Positions 7,915 to 16,350 of a stretch of 64,000 bases of DNA are shown here, in pieces. Position 1 is the stretch's first letter; each line of letters opens with the position of its first letter. The notes below the pieces were generated by a model, which was not told the DNA's origin, did no database searches, and saw nothing but the letters and a program-made list of their open reading frames with translations. Source of the stretch: GCA-003244245 sp036501085 (GTDB lineage: Bacteria; Actinomycetota; Actinomycetes; Mycobacteriales; Pseudonocardiaceae); assembly GCA_036501085.1 (NCBI GenBank), contig DASYAZ010000090.1, forward strand, positions 1 through 64,000, written 5' to 3'. The translations under genes were made by a program, and so were the position numbers.

Positions 7915-8270
7915 TTGACTGCGGTGATCACCCGGACCTGGGAGGGTCCGATGGTGCCGGCGGCGAGTTCGGCTGCGGTGGCGGGCAGCAGCGGTGGCAG
8001 TACCTCGCCGGTCAGGCTCTGCCGCGAGGCGAGCAACTCGGCGTGTTCGGCGCGGGTGCGGGATTCGCTCTTCGAGAGGTTGAGCACCCCGGCCAGTAGC
8101 CGGGCTGTCGTGCCGAACCCAGCGGCCGCACCCGCCCGTTCCGCCTCCAACTGCGAGACCACGTCCAGCATCCGCGCATAACAGCGACGCCAGTCGGCTT
8201 CGGCCGCGCGCAGCACATCGAGCAGCTCGCTGACGCGGGACTGCGTGCGCTCCTCCACCACCGTGGTCAC
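7915..8270 (-). pseudogene. truncated DUF222 (HNH-associated) gene
   Basis: The first ~118 residues match the N-terminal DUF222 domain seen before HNH endonucleases in actinobacteria: helical LDVLRAAEADWRRC, GFGTTARLLAGVLNLSKSE, and the final GTIGPSQVRVI. After VITAVKRF the similarity stops. The remaining open frame to 7701 reads as unrelated sequence, and the rest of DUF222 and the HNH domain are missing. The family is normally 350-500 residues. It is a remnant, consistent with the accessory nature of this region. Confidence 0.7.
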
Positions 8271-8771
8271 GCGATGATTCTCCCGTGGGAGTCTGACAAT
8301 TTCGTTGTCCCGCGCAGCCTGCCAAGGCAGGCGCCCCGAAGGACGTTCCCCGCAACGCCTGCGCTCCCGGGCGACCGCCGATCAGAAGACCCCGGCGCCT
8401 TGCTCGCACAAGGCTGGAACGCCGCCGAGACGATCTCCCCGTCCGCGCAACACCATCCGCGCCACGTCGGTCCCGTCCGGTACGCCGCCGTCGAAGACGA
8501 ACACCACCCCTCCGGCCGATCCCACCCCAACTCCTCGGCCAGCTGGGCCTGCGAACACATCAGTCGGCAGGTGCAGCACAAAAGAGCGACCACGAAAGGT
8601 TATCGGTGTCCGACTTGTCGACGAATTGAGTCACCCCAGGTCGTCACCCCTACCCTATTTGGGCGGCCGAAGTTCAGTCGTTCAGGCCGGGCTGCATAAG
8701 GGTAATGTTCGGGCGCTCACCAGCGCAGACACAGAACCTGGATGCCAAGAACGCAGCCAGCGGGAGGCACC
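8271..8771. other. 501-base stretch without a supported gene
   Basis: Frames are open on both strands because of the high GC content, but none shows a recognisable domain or a convincing ribosome-binding site. It may include debris of the gene that once lay upstream of the DUF222 remnant. Confidence 0.5.
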
Positions 8772-9044
8772 GTGAACACCAAAAACTCGAACGCGATCTT
8801 ACGCAGAATTCGATCTTCCGTGGCAGAGCTCAGAGGTGGGACGCCGGCTGCCACCCCGCCTGCTGTGCACGATCTTATTCAGGCGATCCAGGATCTGGAT
8901 AATCACTTGAGCTGGGGTGGCACACCGCCCGATGAGTGGTCCAGTGTCGCGTTCCGGGCTCCGGCGACGATACCGGCAATCCGAGGCCCTCGGGCGAGAA
9001 TCTATGAACCCGACCCCGTCGAGGACATCATGCGTCGCATGTGA
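8772..9044 (+). CDS. 90-residue hypothetical protein
   Basis: A GTG at 8772 has a good GGGAGGCAC site just upstream. The product is hydrophilic, with a helical segment AVHDLIQAIQDLDNHLSWGG and an acidic C terminus (EPDPVEDIMRRM). No family, signal peptide or membrane segment is recognised. It may be co-transcribed with the following hypothetical gene 35 bases away. Confidence 0.5.
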   Translation: MNTKNSNAILRRIRSSVAELRGGTPAATPPAVHDLIQAIQDLDNHLSWGGTPPDEWSSVAFRAPATIPAIRGPRARIYEPDPVEDIMRRM

Positions 9045-9079
9045 TGCCGAGGTGGCGCCGGTTCGCTACCGTCGGATAG

Positions 9080-9520
9080 ATGCCGCCCACGCCCGCACCG
9101 TCGTGCATGGTGATCCACTGCGCTGACAACCGGAGTGACCCGCGGCACGAGGTGCCGATCGGAGCCGATCACGAGGCCCACCCGGCACCGCTGTGTGCGA
9201 TCCATAAGCGGCGAATCGATGAGGGTGAAGCCTGGCTGTGGGTGCCGTGGCAGCGGCTCAAGGGGGTCGGCTCCGACCTGGCAGAGGGCTGCATCCTGAT
9301 GGGCGATGATCTCGCGGCCTTCGGCCTCGTTGTCGACGCCGACGTCCGGATGAGCACCAGTCTGGTTTTCAGCCCGGGCCGGGCCGATGGTCAGCCGAGG
9401 ACGACGCTGGCCATTAACGGCCGGGTGTTCGGGCTCAATCAGCCGGTTTCTCTCGAGCTGGTTCTGGCGGGGGAGACGGTGGCACAGCTCAAGGAGGCGC
9501 TGCGTTTCGTCCAGCCCTGA
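9080..9520 (+). CDS. 146-residue hypothetical protein
   Basis: The ATG at 9080 gives 146 residues; the ATG at 9107 is a reasonable alternative. The N-terminal part has HCADN and PLCAIHKRRIDEGEAWLW, a Cys/His arrangement that could bind a metal. The C-terminal half is a beta-rich stretch ending QLKEALRFVQP. The product looks like genuine protein but matches no family that I know. Confidence 0.5.
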   Translation: MPPTPAPSCMVIHCADNRSDPRHEVPIGADHEAHPAPLCAIHKRRIDEGEAWLWVPWQRLKGVGSDLAEGCILMGDDLAAFGLVVDADVRMSTSLVFSPGRADGQPRTTLAINGRVFGLNQPVSLELVLAGETVAQLKEALRFVQP

Positions 9521-9562
9521 GTGGCCCGGGCGCGATGAGTAGCGGGGACGCCGGGAGGCATC

Positions 9563-10399
9563 GTGCAGATCATCGTCAATGACCTCTCATTCCAGGTTCT
9601 CGTGGAAGGTGAGGGTCCGCCCGTACTGCTTTTGCACGGTTTCCCGGACTCCTCGGCGCTGTGGCGCCATCAGATTCCCGCGCTGGTCGATGCCGGATAC
9701 CGGGTGATCGTGCCCGACCTGCGGGGTTTCGGCGCCTCGGATCGTCCGGCGGAGGCCGAGGCGTACCGCATGGAGGTGCTGATCAGCGATGTGATCGGCA
9801 TTCTCGCCGCACTGGGTGAGCAGCGGGTCAGCGTGGTCGGGCACGACTGGGGCGCTGCGCTGGGGTGGGCGCTGGCCGCGGCCGCTCCCGAGCGGGTCGA
9901 CCGGCTGGCGGCGCTCTCCGTCGGTCACCCGGCGGCCTACTTCACCGACGCCATGACTCAGCGGGAGAAATCCTGGTACATCCTGTTCTTCCTCTTCACC
10001 GGGATTGCCGAGGAAGGTCTGCGCCGTGACGGGTGGGCCCTGCTCCGCGCGCTGCTGCGCGATCAGGGCGATATGGATCGCTATCTCGTCGACCTCGACC
10101 GCCCGGGTGCCTTGACCGCCGCGCTGAACTGGTATCGCGCCAACCTGCCCGCTGAGATCTTTGCCCACACCACCCCGATGCGACTGCCACCGGTGGCATG
10201 CCCGGTGCTGGGAATGTGGTCCGACCGCGACGATCATTGTGGCGAAGCGCAGATGCTGGCCTCGCAGCGCTATGTCACCGGGTCCTGGCGTTACCTGCGA
10301 ATCGAGGGGGCCGGCCACTGGATTCCGTTGGACGCGCCGGAAACGGTGAACAAGGCGCTCGGGGAGTTCCTTTCCTGCACCACCGCGGACGTGAGCTAA
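9563..10399 (+). CDS. alpha/beta hydrolase, epoxide-hydrolase-like
   Basis: The 278-residue protein has the epoxide hydrolase signature: oxyanion-hole motif HGFPDS (residues 25-30), nucleophile Asp95 in GHDWGA, an acid in GMWSDRDD and the catalytic histidine in GAGHWIPLDAP near the C terminus. Asp rather than Ser as nucleophile separates it from esterases; haloalkane dehalogenases also use Asp, so substrate is uncertain. The cap domain lies between residues ~130 and 210. The GTG start is preceded by GGGAGGCATC. It is probably cytosolic, and its hairpin-bounded 3' end suggests a single-gene transcript separate from etfBA. Confidence 0.88.
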   Translation: MQIIVNDLSFQVLVEGEGPPVLLLHGFPDSSALWRHQIPALVDAGYRVIVPDLRGFGASDRPAEAEAYRMEVLISDVIGILAALGEQRVSVVGHDWGAALGWALAAAAPERVDRLAALSVGHPAAYFTDAMTQREKSWYILFFLFTGIAEEGLRRDGWALLRALLRDQGDMDRYLVDLDRPGALTAALNWYRANLPAEIFAHTTPMRLPPVACPVLGMWSDRDDHCGEAQMLASQRYVTGSWRYLRIEGAGHWIPLDAPETVNKALGEFLSCTTADVS

Positions 10400-10403
10400 G
10401 TCT

Positions 10404-10436
10404 GCGGGCCAAGCTCACTCACGCTGGTGAGCCCGC
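10404..10436 (+). terminator. bulged hairpin downstream of hydrolase gene
   Basis: GCGGGC...GCTCAC at 10404-10416 pairs with GTGAGCCCGC at 10426-10435, with a small bulge on the left arm. It starts five bases after the stop codon. It resembles an actinobacterial terminator lacking a T-run. Confidence 0.45.
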
Positions 10437-10505
10437 GGCCACATCACGGTGAGCGCGGTCACCTGACGGTAGGCTGCGGACCTACCGGCGGGTAACCTTC
10501 TCATC

Positions 10506-11288
10506 ATGAACATTGTGGTCCTGATCAAGCAGGTGCCGGACACCTGGTCCACGCGCACTCTGGCCGATTCCGACCACACTCTCGATCGCGCCTCGGCTGA
10601 TGCTGTCCTCGATGAGATCAACGAGCGCGCGGTCGAGGAGGCGCTCAAGATCAAAGAAGCGGGGGACGGGGAGATCACTGTCGTGACCATGGGGCCCGAA
10701 CGGGCCACGGACGCCATCCGCAAGGCACTGTCCATGGGCGCTGACAAAGCGGTACATCTCGCCGACGAGGGTGCGCACGGATCGTGCGCGATCCAGACCG
10801 CCCGGGCGCTGGCCAAGGTCATCGGCACTCTCGGCGAAGTCGACCTCGTCATCGGCGGCAATGAGGCCACCGACGGCACGATGGGCGCCATCCCGGCGAT
10901 GGTCGCCGATCTTCTCGGCCTGCCGGAGCTGACCCATGCTCGCAAGGTCACCCTCGACGGGCGCACGGTGACCGTCGAGCGGGAGACCGAGGATGCAGTG
11001 ACCGTCCTGCAGGCTGAGCTGCCCGCTGTGATCAGCGTGAACGAGAAGATCAACGAGCCACGCTACCCGTCGTTCAAGGGCATCATGGCGGCCAAGAAGA
11101 AGTCGATCAGCGTCCTCTCGCTGGCCGATGCTGGTCTGGGGCCGGGGGATGTCGGGTTGGCCAGTGCGACCTCGACGGTGGTCGAGGCCACCCCGCGCCC
11201 GCCCCGGGTGGGTGGGCAGATCGTCACCGACGAGGGCGACGGTGCGGCCAAGCTCGCCGACTACCTCATCGGCCAGAAACTGATCTGA
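10506..11288 (+). CDS. etfB: electron transfer flavoprotein beta subunit
   Basis: The 260-residue protein forms the small subunit of the EtfAB heterodimer, which carries electrons from acyl-CoA dehydrogenases to the respiratory chain. It starts with the family hallmark NIVVLIKQVPDT and has EINERAVEEAL, IGGNEATDGTMGAIP (nucleotide site) and the C-terminal signature SVNEKINEPRYPSFKGIMAAKKK. Length is normal. The ATG at 10506 fits the conserved N terminus. It is followed 29 bases later by etfA. The pair corresponds to Rv3029c/Rv3028c and heads a gene order conserved with mycobacteria. Confidence 0.97.
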   Translation: MNIVVLIKQVPDTWSTRTLADSDHTLDRASADAVLDEINERAVEEALKIKEAGDGEITVVTMGPERATDAIRKALSMGADKAVHLADEGAHGSCAIQTARALAKVIGTLGEVDLVIGGNEATDGTMGAIPAMVADLLGLPELTHARKVTLDGRTVTVERETEDAVTVLQAELPAVISVNEKINEPRYPSFKGIMAAKKKSISVLSLADAGLGPGDVGLASATSTVVEATPRPPRVGGQIVTDEGDGAAKLADYLIGQKLI

Positions 11289-11317
11289 TCCGCACCCGTG
11301 TGGGGAGGGGAACCGCC

Positions 11318-12271
11318 ATGTCAGAGGTCCTGGTCCTCGTCGAGCACTCGGGCGGCGAGATCAAGAAGGTCACCAACGAGCTGCTCACCGCGGCCGCGAA
11401 GCTGGGCGAGCCGGCCGCCGTGGTGGTCGCCACACCCGGCACCGCCGGCGGGTTCAAGGACCGGTTGGCGGCCTACGGCGCGACCAAGGTCTACGTGGCC
11501 GAATCTGCTGAGGTGGATCAGTATCTCACCGCCCCGGCGGTCGGAGTGCTGGCTGCCTTGGTGGACTCCGCCCAACCGGCCGCGATCCTGATCGCCGCCT
11601 CGGCGGACGGCAAGGAGATCGCGGGCAAGCTCGCCGTGCGTACCGGATCGGGGCTGCTCTCCGATGCCGTGAAGCTCTCAGGTGATGGCACCGCGACCCA
11701 TTCGGTGTTCGGCGGCTCCTACCTGGCCAAATCCCGGGCCACCACGCCGACCGTGGTGATCACCGTTCGGGCCGGGGCGATCGAGGCTGCCGAGTCACCG
11801 GCCGCGGCCGCCGAGCAGATCGTCGAGATTCCCCCGACGAGCTCGGCAGCGAAGGTCCTGGAGCGCCGGACCATCGAAGGTGGTGACCGTCCGGAGCTCT
11901 CCGAAGCCAGCGTGGTGGTCTCCGGAGGCCGCGGCGTCGGCTCGGCGGACAGTTTCGGGGTGGTCGAGAAACTCGCCGACTCACTCGGTGCCGCGGTGGG
12001 TGCCTCCCGGGCCGCGGTCGACGCCGGTTACTACCCGCACCAGTTCCAGGTCGGGCAGACCGGTAAGACGGTCTCGCCCCAGCTCTACGTGGCGCTGGGT
12101 ATCTCCGGCGCCATCCAGCACCGGGCTGGAATGCAGACGTCCAAGACCATCGTGGCGGTCAACAAGGATCCGGAGGCGCCGATCTTCGAAATCGCCGACT
12201 TCGGTGTGGTGGGCGACCTGTTCAGCATCGCCCCGAAACTCACCGAGATCGTCGCCGACCGCAAGAGCTGA
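11318..12271 (+). CDS. etfA: electron transfer flavoprotein alpha subunit
   Basis: This 317-residue subunit binds FAD in its C-terminal domain. Visible there are VSGGRGVGSADSF, AAVDAGYYPHQFQVGQTGK, the LYVALGISGAIQH motif and VAVNKDPEAPIFEIADFGVVGD, all diagnostic of EtfA. The N-terminal domain (about 1-190) starts EVLVLVEHSGGEIKK. The ATG at 11318 is preceded by GGGGAGGGGAAC; a GTG at 11300 is upstream in frame but less likely. A palindromic repeat array begins 14 bases after the stop and may act at the transcript end. Confidence 0.97.
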   Translation: MSEVLVLVEHSGGEIKKVTNELLTAAAKLGEPAAVVVATPGTAGGFKDRLAAYGATKVYVAESAEVDQYLTAPAVGVLAALVDSAQPAAILIAASADGKEIAGKLAVRTGSGLLSDAVKLSGDGTATHSVFGGSYLAKSRATTPTVVITVRAGAIEAAESPAAAAEQIVEIPPTSSAAKVLERRTIEGGDRPELSEASVVVSGGRGVGSADSFGVVEKLADSLGAAVGASRAAVDAGYYPHQFQVGQTGKTVSPQLYVALGISGAIQHRAGMQTSKTIVAVNKDPEAPIFEIADFGVVGDLFSIAPKLTEIVADRKS

Positions 12272-12284
12272 CCCCCAGCCCCCG

Positions 12285-12346
12285 CCGACATGGAGACATG
12301 TCGGGGTGGCAGGGGTCTGTTTGACCCCGACATGTCTCCATGTCGG
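12285..12346. repeat. palindromic repeat array A (2 units, 42-bp period)
   Basis: Unit 1 at 12285-12304 is CCGACATGGAGACATGTCGG, itself a hairpin with 8-bp arms and a GAGA loop. Unit 2 at 12327-12346 is its reverse complement (TCTC loop). The 22-base spacer begins GGT and ends ACC, extending the palindromes. It lies just after etfA. Confidence 0.92.
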
Positions 12347-12439
12347 CACCCAGCCCACCGTCAGTGATGATCATCTGGCTTGGCGGGGGTGCACTACAGT
12401 GGCGCGGGTGCCGGCTGTTTGTGTCGATTGTCGAGCTTG

Positions 12440-14611
12440 ATGACGACTCCACCGGGCCGCGACGGGGCTCCTGGTTCGCCGGTCTCGTCGGTGCGGGCTG
12501 CGTTGGCCCGGCAGTGGGCGCAGGCATTGCGCCCGACCGCGTACGTGCCGCGCTCACGTGCCGAGATCCAGCACCTGCTGGGTGAGTTACTCGATGTGCT
12601 GTTCGGCGTTCTTGCCGTCGAGGAGCTCCCCCTGGACCGGGCGAAGGCGGTCGGCAGGCGGTTGGTGTCGGAGTATTTCACCGGGGAGCAGAGTCTGCGC
12701 CACACCTTGGAGGTACTCGGCCAGGCATTACCGGCCAGCCCCGAGTTGCAGGGTGTCGACGATCTTGCGCGCAAGGTGGTATCCGTGGTGGGTGCCGTAA
12801 CGGAGGGTTATGTTTCGGCGCTGCGTGCCCTGACCCTCGATCAGCAGGAGCGGGTCAAGCAGGCGCTGCTGAGAGCCGCGCAGGATGCCGAGCAGCGGCT
12901 CAGGGTCAGTGAGGCGAAGTTCCGGGAGCTCTACACCTCCTCGGCGGTCGGGATCGCGATCAGCAGTCTTGATGGCACGCTGCTGGAGACCAATCAGGCG
13001 TTGCGCGAGATCGTCGGTGACCCGACAGCTGAACTCGCCGGGCGCTCGGTGGATGAGTTGTTGCATCCCGATGACGTCGCCCCGCTCAGGAGCGCGTACC
13101 GGAAGCTTGTCGCCGGCAGGGGCGGGCGGTTCCGGCTGCCGCAGCGGCTTCGGTTGATCGACAAGGATGGGGAGCCGGTGTGGACTTATCTCGCCGTGTC
13201 CCTGCTCCACGACACCGACGGGCGGCCGGCGCACCAGGTCACGATCGTGGAGGACGTCAACGACCTGCATCTGCTCGGGGAGCGCCTTGGCCACCAGTCG
13301 TTGCACGACGCGCTGACCGGCCTGGCCAACCAGCAGTTCTTCATCTCCCGCCTCGAACGGGTGCTGGGTCGCGCCGAGCTGGCTACGCAGATCACGGTGG
13401 GCAAGATTGACTTGAACGGCCTGGCCGTGATCAACGACGGTTTCGGCCGGGAGGTCGGAGACCAGTTGCTCCAGGTGGTCGCTCAGCGCCTGCAGCTGGC
13501 GCTCGAGGGTGAGAAGGCGACGGTCGCCCGGTTCGGCTCGGACGAGTTCGCGATTCTCATCGAGAACTCGCCCACAACGCCAGACCTGGCGGCCCTGGCG
13601 GCGAGCATCGACACCCAGCTCACCAAGCCGGCGTCTATCGAGGGCTACCAGCTGGCCGTCTCCGCGTGCGTCGGCTTCGTGGAGCACCAGGGCGGCGGCG
13701 AACCGGCGGTGCTGCTGCGCGGGGCGGAAGCCGCGCTGCACAGCGTCAAGCGTGGTGGCCAGCGCCGATGGGGGTCACTCGACCTGGACCGTGATGCCGC
13801 CCATCGGGTCCGGTGCCGGCTGGCCGCCGCCCTACCGGGAGCCTGGGACAGCGGCGACATCGTCCTGGACTACCGGCCACTGGTGCAGCTGACCGATGGC
13901 AAGATCATCGCTATCGAGGCCTTGATGCGCTGGAACCACCCGCACCGCGCACCGTTGCCGCACCATGAGTGCCTGGAGCTGGCGGCGTGGACCGGCTTGG
14001 AGGTACCGCTGGGGCAGTGGCTGCTGCGCACCGCTTGCGGGCAGCTCGCCTTGTGGCAGCAGCGCTTCGGAGCGGCGATGCCGCAGCTGTACGCCGACCT
14101 CACGCCGCGGCAGTCGCATGATCCGGATCTGGTGGCAGGCATTCGGTGCGCGCTGGAGCGTGCTGGACTCGCTCCGGGCAGCCTGCAACTCGGGATCCCC
14201 GTCCTGGCGCTGGGTACCGGCACCGGTGACGCCAAGGAAAACCTGCAGATGCTCGCCGAGATGGGCGTCGCCATCGTGTTGTCCGGGTTCAGTGGGGTGG
14301 GCGACGTCGCCTACCTGGAAGACCTGCCGGTGCAGGCGGCGGAGGTAGCGCGCGAGGCAGTGCATCACGCCGGGCAACGCCCAGTTGCCGGCTCCGGGAT
14401 TGCCAGGGCCGCCGCCACCCTGGTCGAGCTGGTGCACGGCTGCGGGGCCACCGTGATCGTCCGCGGTATCCAGACCCGGGACGAGGCCGGCTGGTGGCGT
14501 TCCACCGGAGCCGACGTCGGGCAGGGCGGGTTTTACCCTCCGGCGGGAACACCTGACGAGATCGCCGCCCTGCTCGGCTCCCCCCGATCCGGCACTATCG
14601 CGGCTGACTGA
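12440..14611 (+). CDS. PAS-GGDEF-EAL protein with degenerate EAL domain
   Basis: The 723-residue protein (from ATG 12440) has an N-terminal helical domain (about 1-150), a PAS domain (about 155-280, FRELYTSSAVGIAIS onward), a GGDEF domain with KIDLNGLAVINDGFG and the signature GSDEF instead of GGDEF, and an EAL domain starting DIVLDYRPLVQL. The EAL domain keeps EALMRW but has lost the other metal-binding residues: NLS is now DLT, the ExxxE motif is GIPVL, DDFGTG is SGFSGVG and AEGVE is VRGIQ. No RxxD inhibitory site precedes GSDEF. Family knowledge says such a domain cannot hydrolyse c-di-GMP, so a receptor or regulatory role is more likely. A methyltransferase gene follows 17 bases later. 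No membrane segment is seen. Confidence 0.9.
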   Translation: MTTPPGRDGAPGSPVSSVRAALARQWAQALRPTAYVPRSRAEIQHLLGELLDVLFGVLAVEELPLDRAKAVGRRLVSEYFTGEQSLRHTLEVLGQALPASPELQGVDDLARKVVSVVGAVTEGYVSALRALTLDQQERVKQALLRAAQDAEQRLRVSEAKFRELYTSSAVGIAISSLDGTLLETNQALREIVGDPTAELAGRSVDELLHPDDVAPLRSAYRKLVAGRGGRFRLPQRLRLIDKDGEPVWTYLAVSLLHDTDGRPAHQVTIVEDVNDLHLLGERLGHQSLHDALTGLANQQFFISRLERVLGRAELATQITVGKIDLNGLAVINDGFGREVGDQLLQVVAQRLQLALEGEKATVARFGSDEFAILIENSPTTPDLAALAASIDTQLTKPASIEGYQLAVSACVGFVEHQGGGEPAVLLRGAEAALHSVKRGGQRRWGSLDLDRDAAHRVRCRLAAALPGAWDSGDIVLDYRPLVQLTDGKIIAIEALMRWNHPHRAPLPHHECLELAAWTGLEVPLGQWLLRTACGQLALWQQRFGAAMPQLYADLTPRQSHDPDLVAGIRCALERAGLAPGSLQLGIPVLALGTGTGDAKENLQMLAEMGVAIVLSGFSGVGDVAYLEDLPVQAAEVAREAVHHAGQRPVAGSGIARAAATLVELVHGCGATVIVRGIQTRDEAGWWRSTGADVGQGGFYPPAGTPDEIAALLGSPRSGTIAAD

Positions 14612-14628
14612 CTGCAGAGGAGTGGTAG

Positions 14629-15435
14629 ATGGACCAGGACCTGACGTGGGTGCCCGACGAGGTCAACGTCGTGGTTCCCAGCTCGGCTCGTATCTATGAC
14701 TACCTGCTGGGCGGGGGGCACAACTTCGAGGTGGACCGGGGAGCGGCGCAACGCCTGATGAAGGCGGTGCCCGCGCCGGAGATGGCCCGACTGAACCGGG
14801 CATACCTGCGCCGCGCGGTCCTGTTCCTGATCGACGCCGGGATCCGTCAGTTCCTTGATCTCGGCTCCGGAATCCCCACCGTGGGCAATGTGCACCAGGT
14901 CGCGCAGGACGCCGACCCCTCCAGCCGCGTGCTGTATGTGGATATCGAACCCATCGCGGTAGCGCATAGCGAGTTGCTACTGGCGGGCAACGACAACGCG
15001 TCGGTGATCCGGGCCGACCTGCGTAAGCCGGAGACGATCCTGGACACCCCCGAGGCGCACCGGTTGCTGGACTTGACCCAGCCGCTGGGGTTACTCATGG
15101 TCGGGGTCATGCAGTTCGTCCAGGACTCCGATGATCCCGAGGCGATCGTCGCCGGCTACCGGGACAGGCTCGTCCCCGGCAGCTACCTGGCCCTGTCGCA
15201 CTTCACCCCCGACGGTATGCCCGAGCGGATGGCCCAAGCCGTCGAGGTGTTCAAGACCACCCAGGAGCCGTGCCACCCCCGGACTCATTCCCAGGTCATG
15301 CGGCTCTTCGATGGTTTCGAATTGGTCGATCCCGGCCTGGTCTACACCTCGCAGTGGCGCCCTGAGTCGCCGGAGGACCCAGGCGAGAACCCCCATCACT
15401 CCAACCTGTACGCAGCCGTCGGCCGGAAGCGGTAG
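14629..15435 (+). CDS. SAM-dependent methyltransferase, DUF574 type
   Basis: The 268-residue protein starts with the DUF574/Methyltransf_19 hallmark SARIYDYLLGGGHNFEVDR. The SAM-binding loop FLDLGSGIPTVGNVH (about residue 80) and the acidic end of strand 2 (VLYVDIEPIAVAH) follow. MVGVMQFVQD and SYLALSHFTPDG complete the family pattern. Substrate is unknown for this large actinobacterial family, which often stands beside signalling genes, as here beside the GGDEF-EAL gene (17 bases apart, likely co-transcribed). An SD-like GAGGAGTGG precedes the ATG. Confidence 0.92.
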   Translation: MDQDLTWVPDEVNVVVPSSARIYDYLLGGGHNFEVDRGAAQRLMKAVPAPEMARLNRAYLRRAVLFLIDAGIRQFLDLGSGIPTVGNVHQVAQDADPSSRVLYVDIEPIAVAHSELLLAGNDNASVIRADLRKPETILDTPEAHRLLDLTQPLGLLMVGVMQFVQDSDDPEAIVAGYRDRLVPGSYLALSHFTPDGMPERMAQAVEVFKTTQEPCHPRTHSQVMRLFDGFELVDPGLVYTSQWRPESPEDPGENPHHSNLYAAVGRKR

Positions 15436-15543
15436 TCCGTTTAGCGTGGTCTGTCCCCAAGATGCGGCCATTTCACTGACATTCCATCGGGTGGTCACGG
15501 CGGTGTTCTTCACATAACGAACTGAGCCGATATACCCAGCGCT

Positions 15544-16350
15544 ATGAGCAACCCGCCGTTACCGGTGACCATCTCTACGTCCGCAAGTTCTGCTCGCTAC
15601 ACGCTGCTGGTCGCCCAGCAGGAAGCTGAGATCCGCGCTGCCCAGCGGCTGCGGCACCAGGTGTTCGCCGGCGAGATGGGGGCCGTGCTGCACACCACCG
15701 AACCCGGCCTGGACGTCGACGACTACGACGCGCACTGCGATCACCTTGTGGTGCGCGATGATCAGACCGGCGAGATCGTCGGCGCCTACCGGATGCTCCC
15801 GCCCGAGGGCGCGCGCCGCGCCGGTCGACTTTACTGCGAGAGCGAGTTCCTGGTTCCCGCGCTCGCCGGGCTGCGGGGAACCCTCGTGGAGACCGGCCGC
15901 TCCTGCGTGCACCCCGATCACCGCACCGGGGCCGTGGTGAACCTGGTCTGGGCTGGGATCGCGCGCTACATGCTGCTCACCGGGTACCGGTGGTTGGTGG
16001 GGTGCGCGTCGGTGCCGTTGCGCACCCCCGGTGCCCTGGACGGTGCGTTCGCGCTCGGCGTGTGGGACATCGTGCGGTCCCGGTACCTCGCTCCGGAGCG
16101 GTACCGGGTGACGCCGCGCCTGCCGTGGGACTTCGAGGCGGTTCGACGCACCGGGGATGCTGATCTCCCGGTGGATCCCCGGCGAGCCGGTCTCCCCCCG
16201 CTGCTGCGGGGCTACCTGCGGTTGGGCGCCTGGGTGTGCGGGCCGCCTGCGCACGACCCGGATTTCGGGGTGGCCGATTTCCTGGTGCTGCTCAGCCTGG
16301 ATCGGGTGGATCCCCGCTACCTGAGGCATTTCCTGGGCGATACGAGATGA
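15544..16350 (+). CDS. OlsB-like GNAT N-acyltransferase
   Basis: The 268-residue protein belongs to the GNAT/ornithine-acyl-ACP acyltransferase (hemolysin-type) family: the N-terminal part has RLRHQVFAGEMGA, the middle ETGRSCVHPDHRTGAVVNLVWAGI carries the acyl-donor site, and DPRYLRHFLG ends the protein. OlsB enzymes N-acylate an amino acid such as ornithine to form lyso-aminolipid. Its stop overlaps the start of the PlsC-like gene (ATGA), an OlsB-OlsA pairing. It matches the Rv3027c position in mycobacterial gene order. The amino-acid substrate is inference. Confidence 0.85.
   Translation: MSNPPLPVTISTSASSARYTLLVAQQEAEIRAAQRLRHQVFAGEMGAVLHTTEPGLDVDDYDAHCDHLVVRDDQTGEIVGAYRMLPPEGARRAGRLYCESEFLVPALAGLRGTLVETGRSCVHPDHRTGAVVNLVWAGIARYMLLTGYRWLVGCASVPLRTPGALDGAFALGVWDIVRSRYLAPERYRVTPRLPWDFEAVRRTGDADLPVDPRRAGLPPLLRGYLRLGAWVCGPPAHDPDFGVADFLVLLSLDRVDPRYLRHFLGDTR

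Noticed and set aside
8267..8593. 108-residue minus-strand frame upstream of the DUF222 remnant
   Set aside because: No recognisable domain, cysteine/tryptophan-rich random composition and overlapping alternatives in all frames; treated as unassigned.
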